A stretch of DNA of 64,000 nt from Ooceraea biroi (taxonomy: Eukaryota; Arthropoda; Insecta; Hymenoptera; Formicidae): contig NC_039506.1 in NCBI RefSeq assembly GCF_003672135.1, positions 19,438,497 to 19,502,496 of the forward strand. Reading direction: 5' to 3'. The notes beneath the pieces are model-generated. The model was not told where the DNA came from, searched no databases, and saw only the letters and a program-made list of their open reading frames with translations. The translations under genes and the position numbers were made by a program. Below, piece after piece: positions 27,901 to 42,512 of this stretch. Every line of letters starts with the position of its first letter. Position 1 is the stretch's first letter.

Positions 27901-30900
27901 TTTGTATGCGAAACGCGTAATTCACATTTGATGTTTGACAATAAAAGATATACCGATTATTCTATTTCATCTAAAGTTGTATTAAAAATAAAGAAGGTTA
28001 GTACGACAACAAAATTTTGGCAAAAATTACTTCTTTCTCAATTGAAATCAGTATATTTTCGACGAGTTCTGATTTCAAGGTACTACATACACGATTAACT
28101 GGTACAATGGAATATATGATTGACACAGGATACACTTTACCGTAACACGAAAGATTACATTCAAGTATATTTCAGTGAAATTTGAATGTTCCTTCTCTGA
28201 CCCACCTCGATCCATCCTGTTTCGTTAACCTCGCGATTTACCATCCCCTTCAACCGTCTAACCCTACGACCTTCTGGGCGACAACGAGACGCCCCGGGCA
28301 ACTTTGTTCACAGAGGGACAACTGTGTTCGCGACCGACACCCTGCTATCTGGGTCAATCGGTTGCTTGGCAACGGCTCGGTAAGCTCTTCCTACGCGTTA
28401 TCTCCGACCAACTGCGTTATACTAACGTTGGGTCGCACCATCGTTTTTTATCGCGTGGGATGTACGCGTATCTGCGCATTATCACTAACCGACCCTTCCC
28501 TAGACACCACTATAACAAATTTAAATTTCGAGTTATATAAATATATAATGAATATTCTATCGAGTCATGACCTAATCACTAGAAGAAACAGGAGAATTAA
28601 TAGCCATTATCAATCAAGTATCTTAACAGAACGCAAAGTTCTTTTTAATTAAATTTCCCATTAGAACGATCTTTTCCCGAGCTTTCGTATCTACGGTTGA
28701 CAAATGATATCGTAATTCGGAAACACCTTACGCATGCCAAGCGGCGCGCTGACTCATCTTGCTGTTTGTACCTCTCAAATTTCGAGCGACGCTGCTGTCT
28801 ATAATATTATCAGTTACGTTAGATTTTTTGCGTCGCACACGATTTGCGTGGGCATAACGTGAAATCGCGTGGGCAATGAGAGGGATGCGAGCGTTACATA
28901 TACCTGGTTAGACACGTATAAATCAGAATGTTTCTCAAATGGAAATTCCGGGATTCCGTAACGTAAATATAAGTATTCAGTGAGATGCGATCTCGTGATG
29001 TTATCAGATTGTGCTCGATACTATCTTTACTCGGGCTTTGTATACTTTATCCAGAATGGCATGCGTAAACACGCGATTGTATTATTCTTTATCAACTTTG
29101 TAACATTAAAAATAAAAATCTTTCAAAAAGCAAGAGAGAGTGAGAGATTGATGATGGAGCGAATATAAATTATTTGTACCGCGCTGATATAATTATGTCG
29201 TTATCCCGTTACGCGAAGTGCGAGCGTCGCCGATTTCCACCGTTGCCGGGATGAATCTGCGAGGGTGGACTGTAGAAGCAAGGGAGACGAAAATGACATA
29301 TGATCGACTTTCTGCGTTGTCCCGATTCGACGCGCGGTTAACACTTCGACGTTGACGTCATGCACCGTAGCGGATGCTGCATTGCCTAGCAGCAATAATG
29401 GGAACGTTACACCAACAAGTTCATTGAGATACGTCAAATACGTGCTGGAATTCGGAACACGCCAATAGATATTTTTGGCCAAGCCGCTGGAATGATAATT
29501 GGAATTCCATGCGTCTGTTAAGTACCATTTGTTTTTCTATTTGTTCCACTAGACATATGCCAATATCAAATCTATAAAGGAATAAAATCTAATTTTATAT
29601 GTACATGTATATCAAACAATTATCATTCTTGTCATTTCTAATTGTGCAATTTCGTAAATTTATCTCGTAATTTTTTTAATAGCAGCGACATTCTTCCAAA
29701 ACTTACATTCCTATTATCGTCAACTGAAAATAATTATTTGCACAAATAACGAAAAAACTGTTGCAACAGGGTCAGTTTTCATTAGAGTGCGCTCATTATA
29801 TCGCGCAATCTGGAACAACTTATTATTCAACGGAGAACATAATGTGATAGCGAAGTCGTAACAACGGATATAGCGTTATCGTATATTCCGTAACGCACTT
29901 ATTTGTCTACGATGTAGATAATGTTTGCTTGTTTAAAAGAACTCAAGTTAATTGATGATAATGTTGGCACATGACATTGACATTGTTGGAATAACGTTCT
30001 TGTCTGCAGTTGAGTATTCTCACACGGTGAAATATGTATATAGACGATATATAGATATACAAACGAATGGTTTTCAGTATCTCGCTTTTATAATTATAGT
30101 CCTCGATTAAAAAAGCAGTGAGGCAATGATAAGGATACCTCGTTTCTCGAAAATAGAGCAAAAGATTAACTTTGATAATTGCGCGTGAGATATATCCATA
30201 CTTCACCGTTGAAAATAGATTACATTATATTTCATAATGATCGAAATACTATAAATTAAGATAAAAAAATGGATTTTTGAAAAATGGAAAAAGAATGGAA
30301 GAGAAAATGCATGTACGAAACATCATAAGAATACTGAAAAACTGTTGAGAAATTTTTGCAAACTCTCTCTTTGATACTTGTTGAATTAATAATATTTCTT
30401 AGCAACATTATCGATATCAGTAAGATATGATATCGAGAACATTCGACGAAATAGAAAAATTTATTATTTCTATCGCGTGTGATATGCAACAAGTAAAAAT
30501 GGAAGTCAGATAATTTGATTAATAAACATGTTTTCTCAAATGGTGCATGTGTGTGTGCGTACGTGTGTGTGTGCGCGCGCGCTAAAAATATTAAAAAAAT
30601 TATTTATATATGTGTAATATGAGTTAAAAAATAATATAATACAATTATTTGCATCTTGATTCATACTCTTTTCAAAGCATTATTTAATGTTATAAAATTG
30701 TATTTTAATTTTGTCGTCATACATCCGTTCAGCTGGTTAAATATTATTGTCACGCATGATTCATTACGACCGGAAATGCAATACAGTGTAATCGATAACT
30801 TGCGAAATGGTAGTGACGCAAATACGCACATTATTAATTAGTTCGGTTCTACTATCAATTTTCCTAGTATATAGTGTCCTCAACGTAACTCGATTCTCTC

Positions 30901-33795
30901 TCTGTTAATATTTGTACAGCACATGACGTTGGCGAACCAAACTTATTTACAGACATATATACGGAACTAGACTGTATTTTATGCACCAGCAAATTTAATG
31001 CATCAAGTATCTTGCGATCAAATATCTTACATTACTTGCTTCAATGGAATTTCTCCATTTGTTTCTTTTCTCTTTGAAACAGAAGCTCTTCTTCCTATTT
31101 TAACTTTAATTTTAATTTCTTTCATCTGCAGTAATTTTCGTCAAAGATCTTGGATTTAATAAAATAGAAATTTTCGCGATACAAATTTAACAGCTTTTTT
31201 TGCGTTGCATGATAATTCTCACCAGATATTTCATGCGGATTCATTGTTTTCCAAGTGCTAGGCACAATAGTTTCTGGTGTACGTCCACGACCTTTAAATA
31301 ACTTCGTGATCGTATCAACAAGGAAGTGAGCAAATTTCGTAGCAACACTATGGCCGGCTTTATGATCCGTGTAACTTACTGTTACTACATGATGATATTA
31401 CGAAAATCGATTGGCTCGTAATAAAGCTAGGCTAGTTGGTCCAGAACAAGGCTAGGTAATAGGTGGTGGTCAATATTAAATGGCTAAATAAAATCCTTCG
31501 TAATTAACAAAAATTGGTTAGCAAATTAAATGAAAAAATTTCACATAAATTTATTGAGATATCATATTATGTTATAATAAACGTTGATGGCGAAAATAAT
31601 CTATTATCGGCGCTTGCGGTAAAGTGTGTAACGTCTTGACCGAAGCATAAAAATGGAACGCGGAGATTATAAATAGACGGGATTTGTCTCGGCGTATCAC
31701 GTCATACTTCCGAAGCCATTGGAGAACGCAAAAAAAATGGAATCTACGTCTTTTTATTAAGCCACAATGTCACGACGTTGAAAGATAGAGTCAACGGTCA
31801 TATGTTGCTTGCATTAATGCTTATGGGATCTTAAACATCAAGCAAAGAACGAATCTATTGAAATAAAATATCGTAGAATATCTTTTTTTTGATGAATAAT
31901 TCAATCACAATTATGATCCAAGGAAATTCATGTCCGATATTTAATAAAGTTAAAGCAAAAAATCATTATAATGCTATAGTAACAAGTGTCAGCGTTGAAG
32001 GGAAAGCTTCTTTAACCTGGAACGTCTCAATCTTATCATCCACATTGCGGCTGTGCGTTCCGTCATATCTAACCAATCGAGTCTGACATGTTATGCCATG
32101 CCACTTCCAGGAAACTAATCTGTTTCCTTTGTATGCACTATATAAGACAAAATATCGCAGATATCTTAACGCAACAACCTTGAACACTTATTGTTCCGTG
32201 GACTTTAAACTAATATTATATAGTAGCATTATTAAAACACGTGGTTCAAGCACTTGTGTATGCCAATATTGCATCGGAAAGAAAGCAAAATTGAAGAATT
32301 GAATGAGATGATCTAATTTATAATGTCATCTGATTCGATAACCATGTGTGCTGACGAACATATAAGAATCATTGCATATTATTGGGGCTATTGCCTTTTT
32401 ATTCCGACGTATACACTTATAAAAATAACAAATTCTAATTTCGCAATATTTTAGTGATTATGTCTGTCGAGATAACAAACTGAGTATAAACAAGTGTATA
32501 AAACACGTTCATTTAGACGTGCAAATTGATAAGTAGATAAATCATACCTGATGTCATCGTCATAATCATGCATCAATAATTACGCACGCGTAATACGTAA
32601 TATTAATTTTATTGCTAAAAGTGTTAATTTACGACGCGTTTTTTTTTATCTGCACTGATCAAACTTATTTTTCGCTTATGTTTTGACAAACTCGTGAAAA
32701 TTAATCAATGTAGGAGAGGTCATATGGCACTGATATCGCAAAGAAAGGCCATTAATTTAAAAACTAGTGTTTTCAAGAGAAACATTTAAAATTTTGAGTA
32801 TCAAAAACTAAATTTAAAATATGTATAAAAGAAATATTAAAAATCAAAAACTCAATCATCCAAATGCGTAAAAGCGATCAAACTGATATCTGATAAATGC
32901 TACTTCCATTAACGTTCAAAGCCAATATTTTTGTCTATCTTTTCGAGCACTATGGAACCTTGTAGATTATTTACTGTCAAGCACGATGTTATTAAAGGCG
33001 AAGGACATCGTCATTTATTGTTCCACGTGTGTATTATATTCAATATGAAAAATAATAATCTCAATTCTCATACAGGAATGTTTCTCGGAATTATGATTCT
33101 ATTGCTCTCATTTATATATCACGAATCTCTTTAATTAATATTATACATAAAGCAAATTTATGACATTATGATATAATAGAATTTTGTCGCAGTAAAGTCA
33201 CATTGAAATTAAAGCTAGAATGCGACTATTCATATTAAAAATAAGCGAAAGTATCTGTACGTATGAGAGGTATAAATAATATATCCCGTTTTAATTAGTT
33301 GCAAAACAATTTTACGAGAAACCATACTGTGTAATATGTTTCCATTAATTAAACAACTGTTGAATTAAATAGCTAAATTCCTCTATGTATCTTAGAAATG
33401 ATATTTAAATACATCAACATGCTTGTAAAGTAAAGTACGTAAAACCGGATATAGCAAAGTTCGCTTGACTTGGTTAACGTGATACGCCATCTGATCATTC
33501 GGAATCTTTCTGATTTTGTAATAGTGTAAAGGTGCATTTGAAACGGCAGCGATTGCTTTACAATCAAATCCATGGGCGCGGGATTAATACTCGAATTCGC
33601 CGATACAGTGAACGCTCATGAGAGAATGCGTATATTAATTAGTAATTATCGCAGCACTCGTCGTGCACTCTGTACAATTACCTTGCGCAATGCACACGAT
33701 AAAATAATGCGAACCAAACGTGACACCACGTCTCGTGTAAGACCCCCCGAGCTGTGATTTCTCGGCGCCTCCTAGCCGAGCCGTTATCGTAGAAG

Positions 33796-33830
33796 CGTCT
33801 CGTCTCGTCTCGTCTCGTCTTGTCTCGTCT
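33796..33830 (+). repeat. CGTCT pentanucleotide tandem array
   Basis: Seven consecutive units, the sixth being TGTCT. It lies in a short GC-rich patch near 33.75-33.9 kb. Confidence 0.9.
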
Positions 33831-36129
33831 CGTACTCCGATATTACAAGTTTGTAGTCGTATTTTTAAACCGCCGTTTCGTCGTGTTGTCGCTTACATGT
33901 TATGCGTCGTAATCGGCGGGGATGTAATTAGCACCGCTTCTCTCACGATTAACCTTTCTGCTATCGAGGAAAATAATGAAATTATCCTGATGTGGTTCTT
34001 TTCCACTATATGTTTATCTTAAATAAATAAGTTTTCATTAATAGGCATACACGTGAGGAAAGTACACGATATGTTAATTGAGATCATCTTATGTTACGAG
34101 ATAACAGAATTATTTCATATTATAATTACAGCGATTTATTTAAAGGACGTAATTATTTTTTAAGACGGAACATGAATAAAAATTTATTTTTAGTTATCAC
34201 GTTATATCTCGTTTACATGTTTTGTGTTCAACACTATCCTCCGTTCGTTTTATCTTTTGTCTTATCCCGTCTTTTTTATCTTTACGAAAGTTGCACTGTA
34301 CACCAATTTGTGATATTTATTATATCAATTCAACGTATTCAACAAGTACATATCACCTCAACGATTGTGATTGTCGCTAACAAACTTTATTCCGTGAACG
34401 AGAAGCGAATAAAAATACGAGATGAAGTAACTTCAACTTATTGCGAATGAGATATTGCGCGCTAAATACGTACAATGTGTCGAATGTTGTAATTTTCAAA
34501 GAGAACGTTTCGAATAACCGTGTCTGTGGCAACACACCACGTAATCCGTAATCTTAAAAGTTAACATAATTCAAATTTTAATTACCACGATCAAGAGATC
34601 GATGGTGGAAAAGAAGCTTTGAATAAACATCGAGAGTATAGGAAATATTTGGATTTTGTCGTTTCGTGCAAATTCATCGTAACGTATCAATATGCATCGG
34701 TTATTGGTTAATTTCGCAAGTATCACGATTCCACGGTTATATATTCGCCATATCAGTTTTCTTCAGATTTTGGCACACGAGTGTTTGCAACCTTTAGAAA
34801 AGAAAAAAGAAATCGCGATTGCACGTGTGTCCGTGCGTGTACTCGGACTTATCGGTTCAGCGAGCTCATGCGGATAACATTGCGTAAGTGATCGGAGACA
34901 AGCAAAGTTATTCCGCTCAATGATCAATTTGTCGCGGCCGGTGAGCGCTAGCACTGCGCCCGTGTCCGGCTATGTCCATGTATGGACCTTGCGGTCTCGA
35001 AATGGCGCTCGATAATGACGAAGGATCAACGATTTTCGATGTAACCGCTTAATCGCGCTGCACTGTGCCGATTTTACGTAGACCGTAGACACGGAGAACG
35101 ACTACATTCGCGAGATTCGATTTAATGGATGCGGAAAGTGTCGGCTACAAGCGTATCGTACACTCCGTACATCGTGACAGGTGCTTTTTTCCCAAGTAAC
35201 ATTTATTTGGAGTAAAATTCCTTTTTAGTGGGACCGCTTTACGACACACGAGTGTGCACTGGCTTATTTTCTTTTTCCTTGTCTGATCGTCCGTTCTGCC
35301 ATATGTTTTGGGAAACAGGTTTCCCATATCAATCGCCTCAGACATTGATTTCAATTGAAATTTCTTTCAACGATTTCGTGCTCCAATCGATAGCGATGTA
35401 TTTGACATTTCACTCAAAAGAATCGCGATACTTTAAAGATGCGCTTTTGAAACAGAGAATACGACGCATGAAGTTTGAGAGATCCTAAAGAGGATCCAGC
35501 TTGTGTAGCAGATGCAATTTTTACGGTGAATATCGTGGTTTCATAATCATTCGACCTCTCCATCTTCTTTGAGAAGAACCTGATCGCTCACTGAGTCCGT
35601 TTCGTTCGCATCGCTGGTATCACGACGAGTATCTTCGTGAAGTGAGGGCGTAGACTCACACGCGTACAATTGGTCGGCGATTAGTCTCGTTAATACGTAA
35701 AAGGTGCACGCACGAAATAAAAATTCGCAACATATTAGCAGAGATTGGCACATAGAATGCAATTATGCTCCGCTAAAGTTCCGACGAGAGATCTTTCGTC
35801 TTTTCCTTTTCGATCTGTGCGCCGTATAATTAGCCGCGGTTAAACGGGTTTGATCTTTTTTTTTCCGTGTCCCTTTTTTCGCGCATTTTTGTGCCGCCGG
35901 TTTTACGGGTGGTGTGACCTCACCAACAGTCGCCTGTGCGTGGTGTGGCCGTTGCGGTATATCGCGAGGTACTTTTGTCCGGTAGACCTTTGGCGCGCGC
36001 GGTGGACAGCGCGGAGAAACGGGTAAGCAGGTAGACACCGGGAGTTGAAACCAGGCCTGTGCACCAATCCCGGGGAGATAATTCTCAAAGCTTATTATAC
36101 GAAATATCAAGGCCTTGCCTTTCTACGGT

Positions 36130-36156
36130 ACGTACGTACGTATGTACGTACGTACA
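36130..36156. repeat. Self-complementary ACGT tetranucleotide run
   Basis: A run of GTAC/ACGT units (CGTACGTACGTATGTACGTA and on) that is nearly palindromic throughout, next to a GC-rich patch at 35.8-36.3 kb. Confidence 0.8.
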
Positions 36157-38396
36157 GGCGTAGGTGAGCAGCACGCGACAATACACGGCCGCGTGCACGC
36201 AGCAACGCCGTGCAAGACGATCTCGCACACGTCTTCGCGAAACGCGCACGGCACGCCCACGGTTCGTGATCGGTGAAATTTTTTCTTGATTCATCGATGA
36301 CGAGATTTCCTCTTAGCGGTAAAGGGCAGCAAAGATTCACGGATGTGACTGGCGAATGCCGATCGAACAATCTTCAAATTCAAACGAGAGAGTTGATTGC
36401 ATTCGAATCATGTCTCATACTCCCCGATATAAATGTAGCGTTAAACGAGGACTCGACTGACTCGATAGATTTTGCCTATAGAAAGTATAATTGATTAGCG
36501 CGTGTAACATTTAATCAAAGGTGATTAAAATGGTAATTTCCATGGCCGCAGGCATTCGGTAATCAGTTAAATTTTTATATGAATATATGCATAAAAAAGT
36601 GATAGCATAAATATCAGAATGGAAACTAATTCGTTTGAAATATTATTCGGTTTAGAAATATTATGTCTGCGCGAATATGTTCGCGTATTTCCAACTAAGT
36701 TTCCCACATCTTTATGACTTGTGATCTACATATTGCAAAGATCGTAATCGTGAGTCCGATTTTTTTCTTAGCAACCTTCTTCGTGCTCGTCCCGTCATGT
36801 TACCTATTTCAAAAGCCATCACGCAAAAAAAATCGTCTCTTATTACTCAATCGAGTCGTACAACCTTTCACGAGTGCACGCCGAGAGTGATGACTCGGAC
36901 AAACTGGATATTGGTCGATCTATGATCAGTCCCGACTATTGGCCGTGCGTTATACATCTTCGTGTACGTGAACGCATCATGAATTAAGTATCGAATGGAT
37001 ATTATCTCCGATGGCAGATTACACAGTCATTATGTAACGAACATCATTGCGTATCCATGTGAATCCGCAATACTTTCTTGCTTTTACACATATACTCATA
37101 CTACATCATGTCAAAGATCATGTGCCGATATGCACAATTAACTAATCTTTAATTAAAATAGCCAGCATCTAGTGACAAGAGAAATCAATCCATGATTTAT
37201 ACAACGTTATAGTATCGAGAGCCACGAAATTTGCTTCTAAAATAGTTTGCGCAAAATGAAACTATTGCAATAAAAGCATGCTTCCGATTCCGACAGAAGA
37301 AATTATGCAGTCTATTTAGGTATTGCCACGTCGCTTCCGTGAGATTTTAACAATGCTTTCCCAAACGTCGCGAAAAGAAACAAACCGCAGGCCTTGCTTT
37401 GGCCTCATTCAATTAAAAATCATGTGGATGTAATTAATATCACGGGCTTTCACTCGGCTATTATCAGGAGTCCATTGTAAGGCGCTCCCAGAATATCGGA
37501 TAACAAGCGGTAAAGTATCATAACGAATGCGCAGATCAAGCCTTACATAATTCATACACTAGATATGCTGAAGAACGTGAAAGATCCACGTTTAGCGAAA
37601 ATTATTTTTAGATTCTTTCAACTTACGATTTTGTCTCATCGTATCTTCCTAATTTCCTAATATTTTCCTAATTTTTGTTTGAGAGAGGAAGTAGAAAGGG
37701 TAGAGGCAACTGAAGAGAAGAATGGAATTTTAAAATAGTGGGAAACGAGAAATATGTTGCAGAAGATAACGTGTGTGTGTGTGTTTATGTGTGTTGAAAA
37801 TTGCACAGCACAGGATAGAATTTAGCTTGCGTTCTAGTCGCGCACGGTCCAGATTCTCCCGCGGGATCAATGGGTCGTTGCTCCCGTGCCTGCGGCGATC
37901 AGCAGGAGTTAGCGACCGAGGCAACGTTTACAAGAAACAACGCCATTTAACGTCAACGCGCTTATTGTCTGTTGCATAATGCACGCACATAAATGTTATT
38001 TAGCAGCTTGCCTGATTCATGGGAGTGTCACTCAAATACGACGTCTGCTCCAATCTTTGTTGCATTTCAATGAGAAGAAATATTCTTGATTACCTGTTCA
38101 AAGCAGGACAGGATAATGTATACTATCTGTTGCAACTCTCAATTTGTTAATTTTTAACATTTAGTTGCAAAAGATAATATCATGATCTCAGTGATTCATG
38201 AAAAGTAAATCTCTATATTTTTATAGAAAACTTTTCGAGGAAGCTTCCAATCATAATGTTCTCAACGCGAAGATGAGTGTTTCTCGGCAAGGGAAAGTAT
38301 ACGATCATCTTTTTCACCGGACACTGACGTAATAATTCTATTACAAGTCCCGATTTCGTTACGTCTCTCTCTTTTTCTCTCACGGTGCCGCATCAG

Positions 38397-38599
38397 GGAA
38401 GACGATATTTATCGCGGCCTTCGTGAAGAGATATATCGCCGATCGAGTCGAGCGATCCTACATGCTCACGGCATACGTGCAGCAGCCACTGACGCCACGG
38501 AGATTGGAAAAACTTTCCCTGCATGGCTTAAGCACCGTCTTTGACAATACGGAAGAAGGCAATTTACAAGAGGATTCCATCGGGTGCACCGTGGCGTGA
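38397..38599 (+). CDS. Candidate terminal coding exon of an unidentified plus-strand gene
   Basis: A good acceptor (TCTCTCTCTTTTTCTCTCAC tract, then CATCAG) is followed by 66 open codons ending in TGA at 38597-38599. Entry is after two bases of a split codon. The frame shows clear codon-position bias in otherwise AT-rich DNA: first positions purine-rich, second AT-rich, third about two-thirds G or C. The other two frames do not show this. The peptide begins KTIFIAAFVKRYIADRVERS and ends EDSIGCTVA, with a short hydrophobic start and a mixed-charge tail. I do not recognise it. The stop is followed at once by TAG and a donor-like GTAAGG, so an intron in the 3' UTR or an alternative splice form is possible. 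No upstream exon was identified. Confidence 0.4.
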
Positions 38600-41500
38600 T
38601 AGGTAAGGAATGCGAATGGACAAGAAAAAACGTAGACGCGATCGCCCGGTAAAATAAATTTTATATCCTGCAGAGACTTTCTCTAAAATATCGTTAGATC
38701 TCCTTTTTGCGCGCAGCGAAATCATCTACGAGCAATATCCGATAACTCAGAATTTGCGCGTGATTGTCATCATCGAAACTCATCTCGATATTCTTCCATT
38801 ACCTCTCTGTGCCTTCTCTCAATATTTTCCTTCGTCATAGTGATTACGTCTTGTGTTACGCCATCATTCTTAGCAATATACACTCGAGGAATATACATGC
38901 ACCGATAGTAACTTGGACGCTTTTATGAAAAATTAAAAATGAATCAATTCAAAACTCGATCAAGAATAGTGCTGCAGAATGGACGATTAAGCATATAAGA
39001 CTTTATCTCTGAAGCTTTTTCGCGTTCTCGTAATGAGAATGTTATCGTTTGTCTCGTATATCGGTATGACCACACCGGTTTACAAATCTGGCCCGCGAAT
39101 TGAGCACATCCTTCCGTACTTCCTACATAATATATTTATCGCTCGGCCACGAGAGATTACTGGCTAACAGTAAGCGTAACAGACCGAGAAACTCATATCT
39201 TTTAAAAGAGGACCCCTTTCTTGCTATTTACATTATCTGTCACGCACTTCCGTCAGTTACAAGCGACACGTTAAATTACGGGACGTTCGAAATCTTTTTT
39301 TTTCGCGCTAAAAACGCGAAAGAGAGCGCTGCTAACCTAACGAAGAATGAAAAGTGAGCAGCTCGATGCGCCCGATATCATTTTTAAATAGCTATACTTG
39401 ACAAGCAAATTATTGCATTTCGCAGTGATGTCACTCGTGGTCAGATAACAACATGTTGCTGCCGTGGTTCGTCGATATATAGGTTAATGAGAAAAGCCAT
39501 GACTTAATTATCTCGCTGAGCAAATCGGGACGAACAACGCACATTTGTGCGTTAACACGTAACAAACCACTACGCTGGTGATACGATTAATACTAGTACC
39601 GCGTAGTATATACGCACGTGTATGGACCAATAGTAAACGTCTGTCGAATGCCGGAAAGCGCGCAAACGAACATATCGCACCTCAAACGATGCTTGTGCAT
39701 TTGATTGATGAATGCGAGAAAACGACGACAGAGACGCATCTTTGCCTTGCCAAACACATTTCTAATGCGCGTGTATGCAAATACATGAGAACGAACCTTT
39801 CTAATAAAGTTATCGTGGAAAAATTAGAATTGGATATTTCAGCTTTTAAACATCATACTTTCATGACAAAATTGATGATATTCGTAGGAATGTAACGGTG
39901 TTCGAAAGAGTTGCTTATTGTCATTTCCAAAATATGATTAATAGAAATCAATGTCTTGATTAATAGCTCTGATTAATAGCTCTAATTTGTCTACTTGATA
40001 AGATTCATTTTAAAGCAATATCATGTAATCTGACTTGTGGCTGTTAAAATGATGTGAAATCAAAACGATAATCTTGATACCCATCAAGAATGTATCAAAG
40101 AATGTTCACGACATACACGATAAACTTTGAGGAAACGTGTTCTACAAATTTGTATAAGACTATAAGTCATCAGTCAATATCGGTTTTATATCGGAAGAAA
40201 TTCACAAATGAAAAAAGAATTATAGAAAATTTTAAACATGTGCATTATACATAGACTAAATAAAAAAAGATATAAAACAAATTTCGAAACAATACATTGT
40301 TCGACACATGTCATCAAGCTTCTTTCCAATATCTGCGGACATTAATGGATAATGACAATGTAGTTGGCATTTAACGATTCTTATCGTATTAACTGGCGAA
40401 CTTTCTATTATATAATCGTTCGCAAATTGGACGCAAATGACACACGTATTATACACGTTTCTGTCATGTGCAGATTGTTCAAAAATTATATTCAGTGAGG
40501 CATTGATATCTACATTATCCCATAAAATTGAGGCGTGAATCATAAGAGAATTGTGATTTACGTAAAATAACGGCGTGCAAGAATTCACATTATGTCGCAA
40601 CTATCGTCCACTTCTTGATGTTAGCGCGGGATTCACACGCCAATAGTTAGTACTTGTATCAATAGCATTACGTTTGGCGTGGTATGCGTTTCTCCCCGTT
40701 TACGCAAGGCTACCCTCCAGCGTTTTGCGCGAAGGATGAAGAATTTGCATGCAGGCTACGTGGGCATTATGATTTCATAAGGTCATCCATCGAGGTTCGC
40801 ACTCTCGACGAAACTCGGTCGATTTCTTTCCTATCATATTTTCCTCATGCTACGCGTTTATTATTTACATGGAAATTCCGTCCCGTATCTATACTAAATT
40901 GAACACGCGATAATCACGGTTCATGGTCGAGACTGATTATAAAAATGAGTGCACACGAAGCAACGTGACGCAAAGCAAATCTTGAATACTCCGCTACGTA
41001 AAGTTCAAGCGTTTTCAACGCGCCTGGCTACAATTAACGGACGATCTTTGCGATCCGTAGCTTGCCATAACATGATGTATATAGCGTGCATTTTTCTATT
41101 AGTTTATCGCTCTTTCCAATACTTTATGATCTTGTGCACAAAATAACGAATAACATCGACTTATTAATACATCCGCCTGCCATTCTTAGCATTATGAACG
41201 TTGCTATAAAGTAACTTTCACTCATCATTTTTTAAAATAAACATATTATCTGAACTTAAAGCACATGCTCACACATGTTAGTTAATAAAAATAATGATTC
41301 ATAATAATTATTTGCCTGTACTTAATATTCTTCGTGAATTGTAAATGTTTCAAATCCATTCCATTTAATTCCATTGAGTTTAATTTAAAAATCAATTTAT
41401 AATTGCATATGTGGCAGCGATTATTCAATATGATTACGTCGTTATATATTTTATACTGTTAGCCGTATCTATTGATATCTGTAATTATCATTTGTCGATT

Positions 41501-42450
41501 GTTAAATTGTCACGCGATAAAGAATTCGTGCGCAAATTTAAACAATGATCCAAGCGGAAAAGTAGACACTCATTACTTTTACATTTTACGACAATTTTTA
41601 GCCCCGTCGACGAAAATAGGACCCAGTCCTATTTTAGAATTCTGAATTCTCGCATAAGAGAGACAAAATCAAGTTCTCTCTCTCTTTCGGTGATATGCGG
41701 TCATTTGAATCGATGAAATGAAGCTTGTCATAGCTTCATAGTGTGATACAAGGAAAAGAGAGAGGAGTGCACAATCTTACAAGTTTACGCATCAAGTAGA
41801 TAATACCTACTGTCCGATTTGTTATATACGAAAAGAGTCATTTATTACCGCATGCATGAACCCATTAATGGTACCCGCGCCGGAATGTCGCGAGTGAGCT
41901 TTCACTAGGAAATTGTCGTTGGACTTCCGATAGCGCGGTGACACCTTTTCAACGAGACGTGTTCCGCTTGAATCGATAATATCGAGAGCACTTCCGGTAC
42001 ACAGAAGCCTCGTCGAATTTCAATCGGGCGCAAGAACGAATAATGTCGGCCGCGTTAGAGCGTCGATAAATAATTTTAAAGTCGGAAGCAAAATATTATC
42101 ACCAGAGAACTTAATTGTCGTTACATCACACCAAATCTGATAAGCGTAATTTATGGTGTACATAAATTTGCACATGCACGATTTTATTTCTCCGCCTGTT
42201 ATTGTCGCTATAATGGCACAGCACGTGCGTAAATTTTTAATATACGAGATACTCGTACCACCTTGGCGTTACGAGTATAGTCACTTGCATATTTTACCCA
42301 TCCCACGAAAATTTCATTACGTCTCGAGAGACAAATTGAATTTCTTTACAAGTTTAACTCGTCTTTAATAAAACAGTAGCTTGTATTAATCTTTGTTGCA
42401 ATAGCTTGTAGTATTCTTTTAAGATTAAATAAATAAAATTTTTATTCTAG

Positions 42451-42512
42451 AATCTTGGAGAATTATTTTATCTATATCTATAATCTTGGAGGAGAATTAT
42501 TTTTCCAAGATT
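42451..42512 (+). repeat. Imperfect direct duplication
   Basis: AATCTTGGAGAATTATTTTA near 42451 is repeated as AATCTTGGAGGAGAATTATT near 42482. A local slippage-type duplication in AT-rich DNA. A similar small tandem duplication (ATTAATAGCTCT twice) is near 39959-39984. Confidence 0.7.

Larger units (their letters stand above)
20120..38390. other. Long gene-poor stretch, possibly intronic
   Basis: Apart from the candidate exons at 23.5 and 24.7-24.98 kb and small repeats, nothing is recognisable. A C-rich, GC-rich segment at 28.19-28.50 kb supports a 150-codon plus-strand frame, but its first codon positions are not G-rich and no family motif is seen. GC-richer DNA at 20.4-20.75, 21.15-21.55, 25.9-26.3 and 35.8-36.3 kb likewise gives long frames without coding bias. 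If the candidate exons are real, much of this may be intron. Confidence 0.4.

Noticed and set aside
28900..29025. Minus-strand open stretch containing GIPEFPFEKHSDLYVSNQ before a donor-like GTATAT
   Set aside because: No acceptor or start codon. Testing several such stretches showed that chance frames in this DNA often look plausible.
29201..29536. 112-codon minus-strand frame with an apolar stretch (VGVTFPLLLLGNAASA)
   Set aside because: Looks protein-like, but no ATG, no acceptor of quality, and several frames of this length are expected by chance.
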